Source: Streptomyces sp. NBC_00237 (lineage in GTDB: Bacteria; Actinomycetota; Actinomycetes; Streptomycetales; Streptomycetaceae). Taken from it: a stretch of 64,000 nucleotides of DNA. Under the pieces are notes generated by a model, which saw only the letters and a list, made by a program, of their open reading frames with translations, was not told the DNA's origin and did no database searches. Within the stretch, counting starts at the first letter, position 1. The number at the start of each line of letters is the position of its first letter. Positions 31,198 to 38,327 of the stretch are shown here, one piece after another. Where the stretch lies: contig NZ_JAPEMT010000001.1 of the NCBI RefSeq assembly GCF_026342435.1, positions 583,993 to 647,992 on the forward strand. Reading direction: 5' to 3'. The position numbers and the translations under genes are program-made.

Positions 31198-32172
31198 ATG
31201 ACGACCTCCACCGCCCCCGCCGCCACCTCCGTCATACCCCCGGTTCTCGCCGAAGTCGTCCGATCCGGCTTCGTCGAGGGCCATCACCGGGGTTCGCTGG
31301 TGGTGCTCGCGGCCGACGGCAGCGTGGAGCTCGCCCTCGGCGACGTCGCCTCGCCCGTCTTCCCCCGCTCCAGCAACAAGCCGATGCAGGCCGCCGCCGT
31401 GCTGCGGGCGGGCCTGGAGCTGTCGGGCGAGCGGCTGGCGCTGGCCGCCGCGAGCCACTCGGGGGAGGGCTTCCAGCTCGATCTCGTACGGAAGATGCTC
31501 AGCGAGCACGGGCTGACGGAGGACGACCTCCAGACGCCGCCCGACCTGCCGCTGGACCCCGTCGAGGCGGAGGCGTACCTGGCGGCCGGGCAGGTGCGGG
31601 CGCGGGTCACCATGAACTGCTCGGGCAAGCACGCCGCGATGATCGCCGCGTGCGGGCTCAACGGATGGGACACGGGCTCGTACCTGGACCCCGCGCATCC
31701 CCTTCAGCGGCTCGTGCTGGAGTGCGTGGAGCGGGCGGCGGGGGAGAAGGTCACCGCCGTCGGCACGGACGGGTGCGGGGCGCCGCTGATGGCGATCAGC
31801 CTCGTCGGTCTGGCGCGGGCCTTCCGGTACTTCGTGACCGCCGACGAGGGCAGCCCGGAGCGCCGGGTGGCGGACGCGATGCGGGCACACCCGGAGTACG
31901 TGGCGGGGACGCGGCGGCCCGACACGTGGCTGATGCGGGAGGTGCCGGGCGCGCTGTCGAAGATGGGCGCGGAGGCGGTGCAGGCGATGGCGCTGCCGGA
32001 CGGCAGGGCGCTCGCCTTCAAGATCGACGACGGGGCCGGGCGGGCGCTCGGGCCCGTGCTGGCCAGGGCGCTCGGGCTGCTGGGCGTGGACGGTGACGTG
32101 GTGGCCAGGATCGGGGACGCGCCGCTGCTCGGGGGCCCGGTGAAGGTCGGCGAAATCCGCGCGACATTCTGA
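31198..32172 (+). CDS. L-asparaginase (AnsA/type II-like, thermolabile family)
   Basis: A 324-residue protein of the asparaginase II family (rhizobial ReAV type), not the classical bacterial type. Motifs include FPRSSNKPMQAAAVL near residue 58, AAASHSGEGFQLDL, TMNCSGKHAAMIAAC and VGTDGCGAPLMAIS; the Ser, Lys and Cys residues are those proposed for catalysis and zinc binding in this family. It converts asparagine to aspartate and ammonia. The ATG at 31198 is preferred to a TTG nine bases upstream. An Eis-like acetyltransferase gene follows 24 bp after. Confidence 0.88.
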   Translation: MTTSTAPAATSVIPPVLAEVVRSGFVEGHHRGSLVVLAADGSVELALGDVASPVFPRSSNKPMQAAAVLRAGLELSGERLALAAASHSGEGFQLDLVRKMLSEHGLTEDDLQTPPDLPLDPVEAEAYLAAGQVRARVTMNCSGKHAAMIAACGLNGWDTGSYLDPAHPLQRLVLECVERAAGEKVTAVGTDGCGAPLMAISLVGLARAFRYFVTADEGSPERRVADAMRAHPEYVAGTRRPDTWLMREVPGALSKMGAEAVQAMALPDGRALAFKIDDGAGRALGPVLARALGLLGVDGDVVARIGDAPLLGGPVKVGEIRATF

Positions 32173-32196
32173 GCGGGGCGTGCTTAGCGTGGGGGC

Positions 32197-33543
32197 ATGA
32201 GTGACCATGCCACCCCCGTTTCCCCCGCTTCCTCCGTTTCCGCCTCCGCTGCTGCCCCTGCTCCCGTACCCGCTGCTGCCGACGCGGACCGGATCGACGT
32301 ACGCACCCTGACCGAGGCCGACGTCCCTGACTGGGCGCGTGCCAACAACACCGGCTTCCTGACGGCGACTCCGTGCAGCGAGGAGGACCTCGCGCTGCGG
32401 CTGTCGCGCCTGGACCTCGGGCGGGCGCGGGGCGCGTTCGACGAGGGGCGGTGCGTGGCCACGTACCGCTCCTTCGAACAGCAGCTCACGGTGCCGGGGG
32501 GCGCTTTCGTGCGGGCGGACGCCGTCTCCAGCGTCACCGTCTCGCCGACGCACCGGCGGCGCGGGCTGCTCAGCCGGATGATCCGCGCGGACCTCGCCGA
32601 GGCGAAGGAGCGGGGCGACGTGGTGGCGACGCTGATCGCCGCCGAGTACCCGATCTACGGGCGGTACGGCTTCGGGCACGCGACCTCGGTGAACGTGTGG
32701 GAGATCGACACGCACCGCACCGGGCTCGACCCGAACTGGTCGCGGCCCGAGTGCGGCGGGCGGATCGACCTCGTCGACGGCGAGGAGATCCGCAAGCTCG
32801 GCCCCGAACTGCACGAGCGTTTCCGGGCCGCGCAGGGCGGGGCGATCGACCGCAACGAGGCATGGTGGCAGAACCGCACGGGGCTCACCTCGTACTCCTT
32901 CGAGCCGTACACGCCCGCCTTCTTCGTGGTCTACCGGGCACCGGCCGAGCGGGGCGGGCAGGTGGAGGGTCTGGCCGTCTACCGGGCCGACGACAAGTGG
33001 GGCGACGGCAAGCAGCCGGTGAACACGGTGAGCGTGAGCACGCTCAACGCCGTCACCCCGGACGCCGAGCGCGCGCTGTGGCACTACCTGTGCTCGATCG
33101 ACTGGGTGGCGAAGGTGCGGACCGGCTACCGCGCGCAGGACGACCTGCTGCCCGACCTGCTGCCGGACCAGCGTGCGGCGCGCGTGGTGACGTCCGCGGA
33201 CTGGCTGTGGGTGCGCGTCCTGGACGTCGCGTCGGCTCTGGAGGCCAGGACGTACGAGAGGAGCGGGTCGGTGGTGCTGGAGGTGGCGGACCGGATGGGT
33301 CTTGCGGGCGGACGCTTCCGGCTGGAGGTCTCCGAGGCGGGGACCGCGACGTGCGTGCCGACTGCCGAAGAGGCGGAACTCGCTCTGGATGTACGGGAGT
33401 TGGGGGCGCTGTATCTGGGCGGCCGGTCGGCGGTGCGGATGGCGGCGCTGGGTGAGGTGTCCGAGGCGGTGGACGGGGCGGCGGCCCGGGTGGACGGGCT
33501 GTTCCGGACGGCTCGTCAGCCGTGGTGCCCGGACATCTTCTAG
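32197..33543 (+). CDS. Eis-like GNAT acetyltransferase
   Basis: A 448-residue protein. After an Ala/Pro/Ser-rich head (1-32) come two fused GNAT domains and an SCP2-like C-terminal domain, the Eis layout. The acetyl-CoA loop [17 protein letters not shown] is near residue 110, followed by [15 protein letters not shown] with the conserved Tyr. The end QPWCPDIF matches Eis, where the terminal Phe carboxylate acts as catalytic base. Eis enzymes acetylate aminoglycosides and other amines at several positions; the true substrate in Streptomyces is unknown. Confidence 0.9.
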   Translation: MSDHATPVSPASSVSASAAAPAPVPAAADADRIDVRTLTEADVPDWARANNTGFLTATPCSEEDLALRLSRLDLGRARGAFDEGRCVATYRSFEQQLTVPGGAFVRADAVSSVTVSPTHRRRGLLSRMIRADLAEAKERGDVVATLIAAEYPIYGRYGFGHATSVNVWEIDTHRTGLDPNWSRPECGGRIDLVDGEEIRKLGPELHERFRAAQGGAIDRNEAWWQNRTGLTSYSFEPYTPAFFVVYRAPAERGGQVEGLAVYRADDKWGDGKQPVNTVSVSTLNAVTPDAERALWHYLCSIDWVAKVRTGYRAQDDLLPDLLPDQRAARVVTSADWLWVRVLDVASALEARTYERSGSVVLEVADRMGLAGGRFRLEVSEAGTATCVPTAEEAELALDVRELGALYLGGRSAVRMAALGEVSEAVDGAAARVDGLFRTARQPWCPDIF

Positions 33544-33620
33544 GGGTCTTGGGCGGGACGTGTGGCGGGACGTGTGGCGGGGACCTGTGGTGGGACGTGC
33601 GGTGGGACCAGTCGCAGGGC

Positions 33621-33806
33621 CTAGTTCAGGGCCGACTGGCCGAGCACGGCGAGGGCGACGGCGCCGATGCTGATGCAGGCGGTGTTCTTGGTCTTGACGC
33701 CGACGGTCAGGAAGCCGACGGCTGCGACGCCCAGCAGGCCGAACTTCTGCTGGACCATCTCGCCGAGGAAGTAGGCGCCGATGGTGAGGAGTGCGACGAC
33801 GGGCAT
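33621..33806 (-). CDS. 61-residue membrane protein divergent from devE
   Basis: Two hydrophobic segments (VVALLTIGAYFLGEMV; FGLLGVAAVGFLTVGV) and a third at the C-terminus (CISIGAVALAVLG) make this a small integral membrane protein with hardly any soluble part. The block GxKxKxxACxSxGA (here GVKTKNTACISIGA) is shared with the 63-residue protein encoded at 35019-35210 in front of devA, so the two are paralogues. It is transcribed away from devE across a 241-bp region that contains palindromes. A short repeat-rich stretch at 33544-33600 separates it from the Eis-like gene. The function is unknown. Confidence 0.75.
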   Translation of the reverse strand: MPVVALLTIGAYFLGEMVQQKFGLLGVAAVGFLTVGVKTKNTACISIGAVALAVLGQSALN

Positions 33807-33942
33807 GGGGATCACTCCAAGGGGTGGTCGGGATGGTGAGGCCGTGGGAGTGCTGGTCCCGGCACTGGTCGAGGGTGGCGGTGCGCTGGTCGGGCTGCGG
33901 CCGGAGAACGGCCAGCTTCCCGAACACCCCGCCACCTTCGCC

Positions 33943-33959
33943 GAGTTGGTGACCAACTC
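33943..33959. promoter_or_regulatory. Perfect 17-bp palindrome in the devE control region
   Basis: GAGTTGGT-G-ACCAACTC, a perfect inverted repeat with 8-bp arms, followed by TGAAGTTGTCCCCA, which recurs upstream of devA. The size and symmetry fit a GntR-type operator; it lies between the small membrane gene and devE and could control either. Confidence 0.65.
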
Positions 33960-34006
33960 TTCTGAAGTTGTCCCCATGCACCAAGAACCTTTAACCAGGT
34001 TCGCCA

Positions 34007-34040
34007 ACAACTCCCGTTAGATGGCGTGAAGTTGTAGTGT
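34007..34040 (+). promoter_or_regulatory. devE promoter/operator
   Basis: ACAACT, 17 bases, AGTTGT form an inverted repeat whose spacer is CCCGTTAGATGGCGTGA. Directly after it, TAGTGT is a -10-like hexamer ending seven bases before the GTG start, so the mRNA may begin at the start codon (leaderless); no ribosome site is visible. The same arrangement is found before devA with only a few differences. Confidence 0.6.
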
Positions 34041-34047
34041 TCTGGTT

Positions 34048-34944
34048 GTGAGCACAGTCGGCGCCGCCGTGAACGGTCGGAAAAGGTCGCACCGTGATGT
34101 GGCCGATGCGCTGCGGGCCCGGATCAGGGCCGGGCAGCTGCGTCCGGGGGACCGCATGCCCACGCAGGCCCAGTTGGCTCAGGAGTACGAGGTGGAACGC
34201 GGCGCGGTGCGCCAGGCGCTCCGTATCCTCGCCGAGGAGCGGTTGCTCACGAACGTGACCAAGGGGTCGCCCGCCACGGTCGCGGGCGACGCACCCGCCG
34301 CCCTGGCCACCAACGCGGCGGCTCCCCCGCAGCCCACGATGGTGGCGCTGGGCTCCCGCATCACCGAGGCGTTCCAGGCGGACCACGTGGAGATCGACGC
34401 GCTCTGTCTGACGGCGGTGTCGCTGACGCTGGGCTTCGGCGAGGCGTTGCGGATGGTGCACGAAGGCCGCATCAGACCCTCCAGGGTGACGGTGCGGGTG
34501 CTCCTGCCGAGCCGGGACATCGACCTGGCCTTCCCGACGCCGGTCGCGGACGGCAGCGACGCCCGCCTGCACCACCGCTGGCTCTCGCAGCGCAACGCGC
34601 AGGGCCAGGTGCTGCGGCACAACCTGGTCAATCTCCGCCGTACGCACGGCATCGACGTGAAGGTCACCTTCCGGGCGCTCCCCTTCACCCCGCCCGTGAA
34701 GCTGTACCTGCTGAACGGCTCCGAGGCTCTCTTCGCGTACTACATGATCACGAAGCAGAAGGAGCAGTTCGACGACCACGAGCCCCTGGAGATGTATGAC
34801 ACGGTGGGCACGCGGTCGATGCTCTTCCCCTTCGACCAGCGGACGGGCGGCCAGCGGGACGGGACCTTCGTGGAGCAGTCGCAGCTGTGGTTCGACGCGA
34901 TCTGGAACACGATCAGCCAGGACCTCAACCTGGCGGCCAGGTAG
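34048..34944 (+). CDS. devE: GntR-family regulator DevE
   Basis: A 298-residue regulator. The GntR winged helix occupies residues about 12-75 (DALRARIRAGQLRPGDRMPTQ, VERGAVRQALRILAEERLL). A Pro/Ala linker leads to a C-terminal domain of about 195 residues shared with devA and the third GntR protein of this locus: VTVRVLLPSRDIDLAFP, then FTPPVKLYLLNGSEALFAYY and EQSQLWFDAIWNTI. Position next to devA and sequence similarity to it match DevE of S. coelicolor, a paralogue of DevA. The domain resembles a phospholipase-D-like fold without the catalytic HKD motif (inference). Confidence 0.85.
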   Translation: MSTVGAAVNGRKRSHRDVADALRARIRAGQLRPGDRMPTQAQLAQEYEVERGAVRQALRILAEERLLTNVTKGSPATVAGDAPAALATNAAAPPQPTMVALGSRITEAFQADHVEIDALCLTAVSLTLGFGEALRMVHEGRIRPSRVTVRVLLPSRDIDLAFPTPVADGSDARLHHRWLSQRNAQGQVLRHNLVNLRRTHGIDVKVTFRALPFTPPVKLYLLNGSEALFAYYMITKQKEQFDDHEPLEMYDTVGTRSMLFPFDQRTGGQRDGTFVEQSQLWFDAIWNTISQDLNLAAR

Positions 34945-35018
34945 CCGTACGCGGTGCACCCGGCCCCCTCGGCAGCCGGCCGCACCTGCCGCCTCCGCTC
35001 CTGCCGCCTCTGCTCCCG

Positions 35019-35210
35019 CTACGGGGCGGCGGGGGCGATCACGGAGACCGTCAGGACGGTCGCGCCGACACTGGCGCAGGCGGGGCTCTTGGCCTTGGCC
35101 CCGATGGCGAGCAGTAGCAGGCCGATGGAGCCGGCGGCCCCGTAGCGCCACTCGACGAACTTCTCGAATCCAATGACGAGGACGGCGGAGAGCAGCAGCA
35201 GAGCAGGCAT
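35019..35210 (-). CDS. 63-residue membrane protein divergent from devA
   Basis: A small protein with three hydrophobic stretches (ALLLLSAVLVIGFEKFV; GSIGLLLLAIGAKAK; ACASVGATVLTVSVIA). It is the paralogue of the 61-residue protein opposite devE, sharing the block G-x-K-x-K-x-x-AC-x-S-x-GA. A GGGAGGG ribosome site precedes the ATG at 35210. It is divergent from devA, across 185 bp containing the shared regulatory sequence. A link to DevA signalling at the membrane is inferred from the repeated gene pairing. Confidence 0.75.
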   Translation of the reverse strand: MPALLLLSAVLVIGFEKFVEWRYGAAGSIGLLLLAIGAKAKSPACASVGATVLTVSVIAPAAP

Positions 35211-35355
35211 GGGGTCCCTCCCTCGGGATGAGCGGTGGAGCGGTTGGCGGGACGAGTGGGGCGGGGAGGCGACGCTGCCTCAGCCAAGTTTGCCAAGTAG
35301 CAACCAACTCAATGAAGTTGTCCCCACTTGGTCGCGATCCATAAACAACATGGCG

Positions 35356-35389
35356 ACAACTCCCGTTAGATGGCGCGCAGTTGTAGCGT
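35356..35389 (+). promoter_or_regulatory. devA promoter/operator
   Basis: ACAACT, 17 bases, AGTTGT, with the same spacer length as before devE and the same CCCGTTAGATGGCG core. TAGCGT, as a -10-like box, ends six bases before the GTG, again suggesting a leaderless mRNA. A second shared block, CCAACTC-(n)-TGAAGTTGTCCCCA, lies about 45 bp upstream. Confidence 0.6.
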
Positions 35390-35395
35390 TGTGTC

Positions 35396-36283
35396 GTGAG
35401 CGACGTGAGCAGTTCAGGGAACGGCAGGAAGCGGACGTACAGGGAAGTCGCCGACACCCTGCGCGACCGCATCCGAAGAGGCGAGATCAAGGCGGGCGAG
35501 CCGATGCCGACGCAGGGCAGGCTCGCCGAGGAGTTCTGCGTGGAGCGGGGCACGATCCGGCAGGCCCTGCGCATCCTGCACGGCGAGGGCCTGCTGACGG
35601 AGGCGACGCGGGGGGCTCCGGCGAGGGTGGCTTCGAGATCTCCTGTGGTGGCGGAGGGGGACCCGGAGGGCGGGCAGCCGCAGCCGACGGTGAGCGCGCT
35701 GGGACCTCGGCTGACGAGGGCGTTCGAGGCGGAGGACGTCACGATCGACACGCTGAGTCTGACGTCGGAGTCGCTGATGCTGGCGATCGCGGAGCCGCTC
35801 AGGCTGGTGCACGAGAACCGGGTGAAGCCGACCAGCATCACGGTGCGCATTCTCCTGCCCGCCCGCAGCATCACCCTGGCCTTCCCCAAGGGCGTGGAGC
35901 CGAGCGAAGCGGGACTCGTCCATGAACGCTGGCTGCAACAGCGCAACTCCCAGGGCCAGGTCCTCAGGAACAACCTGAGGTCCCTGTCCCGCTCCCACGG
36001 CATCGACGTGAGCGTCACCTTCCGGGCCCTCCCCTTCACGCCGCCGCTGAAGCTGTACGTGCTGAACGGCTCGGAGGCCCTGTTCGCGTACTACCGGGTC
36101 GCCAGGCGACCCGAGGTGATCGAGGACGTCAACCTGGAGATGTACGACGCGCTGGGCGCGGAGTCGGTGCTCTTCGCCTTCGACTCCGAGACGAGCGGAC
36201 GCGACCGGGCCTTCGTCGAACAATCCGCAAACTGGTTCGACGCACTCTGGAACACCATCACGTCGGACCTGACACTCTCCTAG
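35396..36283 (+). CDS. devA: GntR-family developmental regulator DevA
   Basis: A 295-residue paralogue of the preceding GntR protein. The winged helix (REVADTLRDRIRRGEIKAGEPMPTQ; VERGTIRQALRILHGEGLL) is followed by the shared effector domain with SITVRILLPARSITLAFP, FTPPLKLYVLNGSEALFAYY and EQSANWFDALWNTI. A HAD phosphatase gene overlaps its stop codon (TAGTG), the arrangement of the devA-devB operon of S. coelicolor, where loss of devA blocks aerial hypha development. Autorepression through the shared upstream repeat is likely. Confidence 0.88.
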   Translation: MSDVSSSGNGRKRTYREVADTLRDRIRRGEIKAGEPMPTQGRLAEEFCVERGTIRQALRILHGEGLLTEATRGAPARVASRSPVVAEGDPEGGQPQPTVSALGPRLTRAFEAEDVTIDTLSLTSESLMLAIAEPLRLVHENRVKPTSITVRILLPARSITLAFPKGVEPSEAGLVHERWLQQRNSQGQVLRNNLRSLSRSHGIDVSVTFRALPFTPPLKLYVLNGSEALFAYYRVARRPEVIEDVNLEMYDALGAESVLFAFDSETSGRDRAFVEQSANWFDALWNTITSDLTLS

Positions 36284-37017
36284 TGACCCCAGAAACCACA
36301 GACCTCGAACAGGCGGCGCCGGTGATCGAGCGGGCGGCACAGGCGATTACCGGCGCCACCTGCGTACTCTTCGACTTCGACGGCCCGATCTGCGGGCTCT
36401 TCGCCGAACACCGCGCGCACGACATCGCGGACCGGCTGATCGCCTGGCTCGCCCGCAGGGGGCACGCCGTGCCGCTGTCCGAGGACGACCGCCAGGACCC
36501 GCACGCCGTACTGAGAGCGATCGGCGACAGCCACCCCGCGTCCCGGCTGGTGCGCGAGCTGGAAGCGGCCCTGACCGACGAGGAACTGAGGGCCGCCGCG
36601 ACGGCGGCCCCGACCCCGTACGTCGACGACCTCATACGTGAATGGTCGGCGCTGGGCATCCCCTTGGCCATCGCGACCAACAACTCCCCCCGCGCGGCGG
36701 AGCGTTACGTCCACAGGCGCGGCCTCGCCCCCTGCTTCGACCGCCACATCTACGGCCGGACCGCCGACCTGGACCGCCTCAAGCCGGACCCCGACTGCCT
36801 GAACAGGGCACTGTGCGCGCTGAACGCCGACCCCGCCAAGTCCCTGATGATCGGGGACACCCCGTCGGACCTGTACGCGGCCCGGCGCGCGGGAGTCGTC
36901 TTCCTGGGTTACGCGAAGGACGCGCGCAGAACGGAAAGGCTGCTGGGAGCGGGCGCAGAGGTGGTGGTGGACTCGTTGGGCGAGGTGCTGGGGCTCATCG
37001 GTGGCGCTTCTGGTTGA
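36283..37017 (+). CDS. devB: HAD-superfamily hydrolase/phosphatase DevB
   Basis: A 244-residue HAD enzyme. Motif I is FDFDGPICG with both Asp residues (a Pro replaces the common Thr/Val after Gly), motif II ATNNSP, motif III KPDPD and motif IV MIGDTPSD. A helical cap of about 80 residues follows motif I, so it is a phosphoglycolate-phosphatase-like type. The GTG start overlaps the devA stop by one base, showing tight coupling. In S. coelicolor devB forms an operon with devA and is also needed for development. The natural substrate is unknown. Confidence 0.88.
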   Translation: MTPETTDLEQAAPVIERAAQAITGATCVLFDFDGPICGLFAEHRAHDIADRLIAWLARRGHAVPLSEDDRQDPHAVLRAIGDSHPASRLVRELEAALTDEELRAAATAAPTPYVDDLIREWSALGIPLAIATNNSPRAAERYVHRRGLAPCFDRHIYGRTADLDRLKPDPDCLNRALCALNADPAKSLMIGDTPSDLYAARRAGVVFLGYAKDARRTERLLGAGAEVVVDSLGEVLGLIGGASG

Positions 37018-37108
37018 GCATCAGGAGCCCGACGATCAGGCCGAGCAGAAAGACCTGCCCCTCGCGGAACTGGGCCAGTGAATCGGCCAGCAGCATGAGG
37101 AAGTTCAT
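36995..37108 (-). CDS. 37-residue single-span membrane peptide, third small partner
   Basis: A short frame starting at ATG 37108 with AAAGGGA nine bases upstream. The product is MNFLMLLADSLAQFREG, then the hydrophobic QVFLLGLIVGLLMLN and a basic end (QKRHR). It is divergent from the third GntR gene in the same way as the 61- and 63-residue membrane genes oppose devE and devA. Its 3' end overlaps the devB coding end by 23 bp in convergent orientation. Sequence similarity to the other two is not obvious; the parallel position is the main argument. Confidence 0.6.
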   Translation of the reverse strand: MNFLMLLADSLAQFREGQVFLLGLIVGLLMLNQKRHR

Positions 37109-37145
37109 GAGAATCGTCCCTTTCCGGCCGACCTTCGGTCCAATT

Positions 37146-37231
37146 GGGCTGATCGACCTGACCGGGTTCTTTCCATTCGGGCTGATCGACTAACGCGGGC
37201 GGTGCAATTCCCTGTGTTTGAGCGGGAATTG
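37146..37231. repeat. Direct and inverted repeats before the third GntR gene
   Basis: GGGCTGATCGAC occurs at 37146-37157 and 37179-37190, and CAATTCCC (37205-37212) pairs with GGGAATTG (37224-37231). They lie in the 159-bp divergent control region and are candidate operators; they are unlike the devE/devA elements. Confidence 0.65.
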
Positions 37232-37267
37232 GGTTGGGAAGCGGCCTGCGGAGGGTACGTTCCCCTC

Positions 37268-38137
37268 GTGACGAGTCCCCCTGGTGCAGACGGCGGCGGT
37301 GAGGTGTTCCGCCGGGTCGCGGCGGCGCTGCGGAACGCCATGTCCGACGGCACGTACACCACCGGCTCCCTGCTGCCGACCCAGCGGGAGCTGGCCGAGC
37401 GCTTCGAAGTCTCCAAGGACACCATCCGCCGAGTGATGAAGGAGCTCGCCAGCGAGGGCTGGATCGAGGCCCGGCAGGGCAGCGGCACGCGGGTCATCAA
37501 GGTGCAGCGGATCCACACGGACGAGGAGGCGGGGCCGGGTCTGTTGCGCACCGTCGTGCGGGAGGCGTTCGGGGCCGAGGACGTCACCCTCGACGTGTTC
37601 AGCCTGACGGCGGAGACACTGAGCGGGCACCTGACCGAACAGGTGCAGCGCGTGCGCGAAGGGGAGATCGCGCCGAGGAGCATCACGGTGCGGCTGCTGC
37701 TCCCGGACGAGCAGATGACGATGCCGTATCCGAGCCCCAAGGACGGCTCGGGCGACGACCGGCTGGCCGTGCGCATGCACGAACTCAGTTCGCTGCACAG
37801 CCAGTTGATCAAGACGAATCTCGAAGGGCTGCGCAGGGAGCGGTTGGTGCCCGAGATGTCGTGGGAGATCAGGAGGGTGCGTCTGACCCCGCACTCCAAG
37901 CTCTACCTGTTCAACGGCACGATCGCGCTCCAGGGCTACTACAAGATCGTCGAGCGGCGGATCGAGCTGGCCGACGGCGAGGAGCTGGACACCATCGACG
38001 TGCTGGGGCTGCGGGCGGTGCTGTTCCGGTACGTGAAGGACGGGAACCCGAATTCCCAGGGGTCGGTCTTCTTCACGGACTCCCAGGAGTGGTTCGATTC
38101 CGTCTGGGACCTCCTGGCCTCCCCGGAGGTCCGCTGA
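37268..38137 (+). CDS. Third DevA-like GntR regulator
   Basis: A 289-residue protein with a GntR head (VAAALRNAMSDGTYTTGSLLPTQ; VSKDTIRRVMKELASEGWI; wing QGSGTRV) and a C-terminal domain homologous to those of devE and devA: SITVRLLLPDEQMTMPYP, then LTPHSKLYLFNGTIALQGYY and DSQEWFDSVWDLLA. It is more distant from both than they are from each other. The GTG at 37268 is chosen as the beginning of the conserved part, with GGAGGG 12 bases upstream. It is divergent from the 37-residue membrane peptide. Confidence 0.85.
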   Translation: MTSPPGADGGGEVFRRVAAALRNAMSDGTYTTGSLLPTQRELAERFEVSKDTIRRVMKELASEGWIEARQGSGTRVIKVQRIHTDEEAGPGLLRTVVREAFGAEDVTLDVFSLTAETLSGHLTEQVQRVREGEIAPRSITVRLLLPDEQMTMPYPSPKDGSGDDRLAVRMHELSSLHSQLIKTNLEGLRRERLVPEMSWEIRRVRLTPHSKLYLFNGTIALQGYYKIVERRIELADGEELDTIDVLGLRAVLFRYVKDGNPNSQGSVFFTDSQEWFDSVWDLLASPEVR

Positions 38138-38327
38138 GCCACCGCCGCAGCCCGATGCCGTACGCATGTCGGGCCGTCGGCCGCGTGTGCCTCGTGGAGT
38201 GCCTCCCGTTCATCTCAACGACGTACGCACCCGGTGCCAATGGGGTAACCCACCGCGCTCAAACCTCGCGGGGCCACTAATGTGACGCGCCTCTGACAGT
38301 CACTGCGCACCTGCTCGGGAGCGGCTT

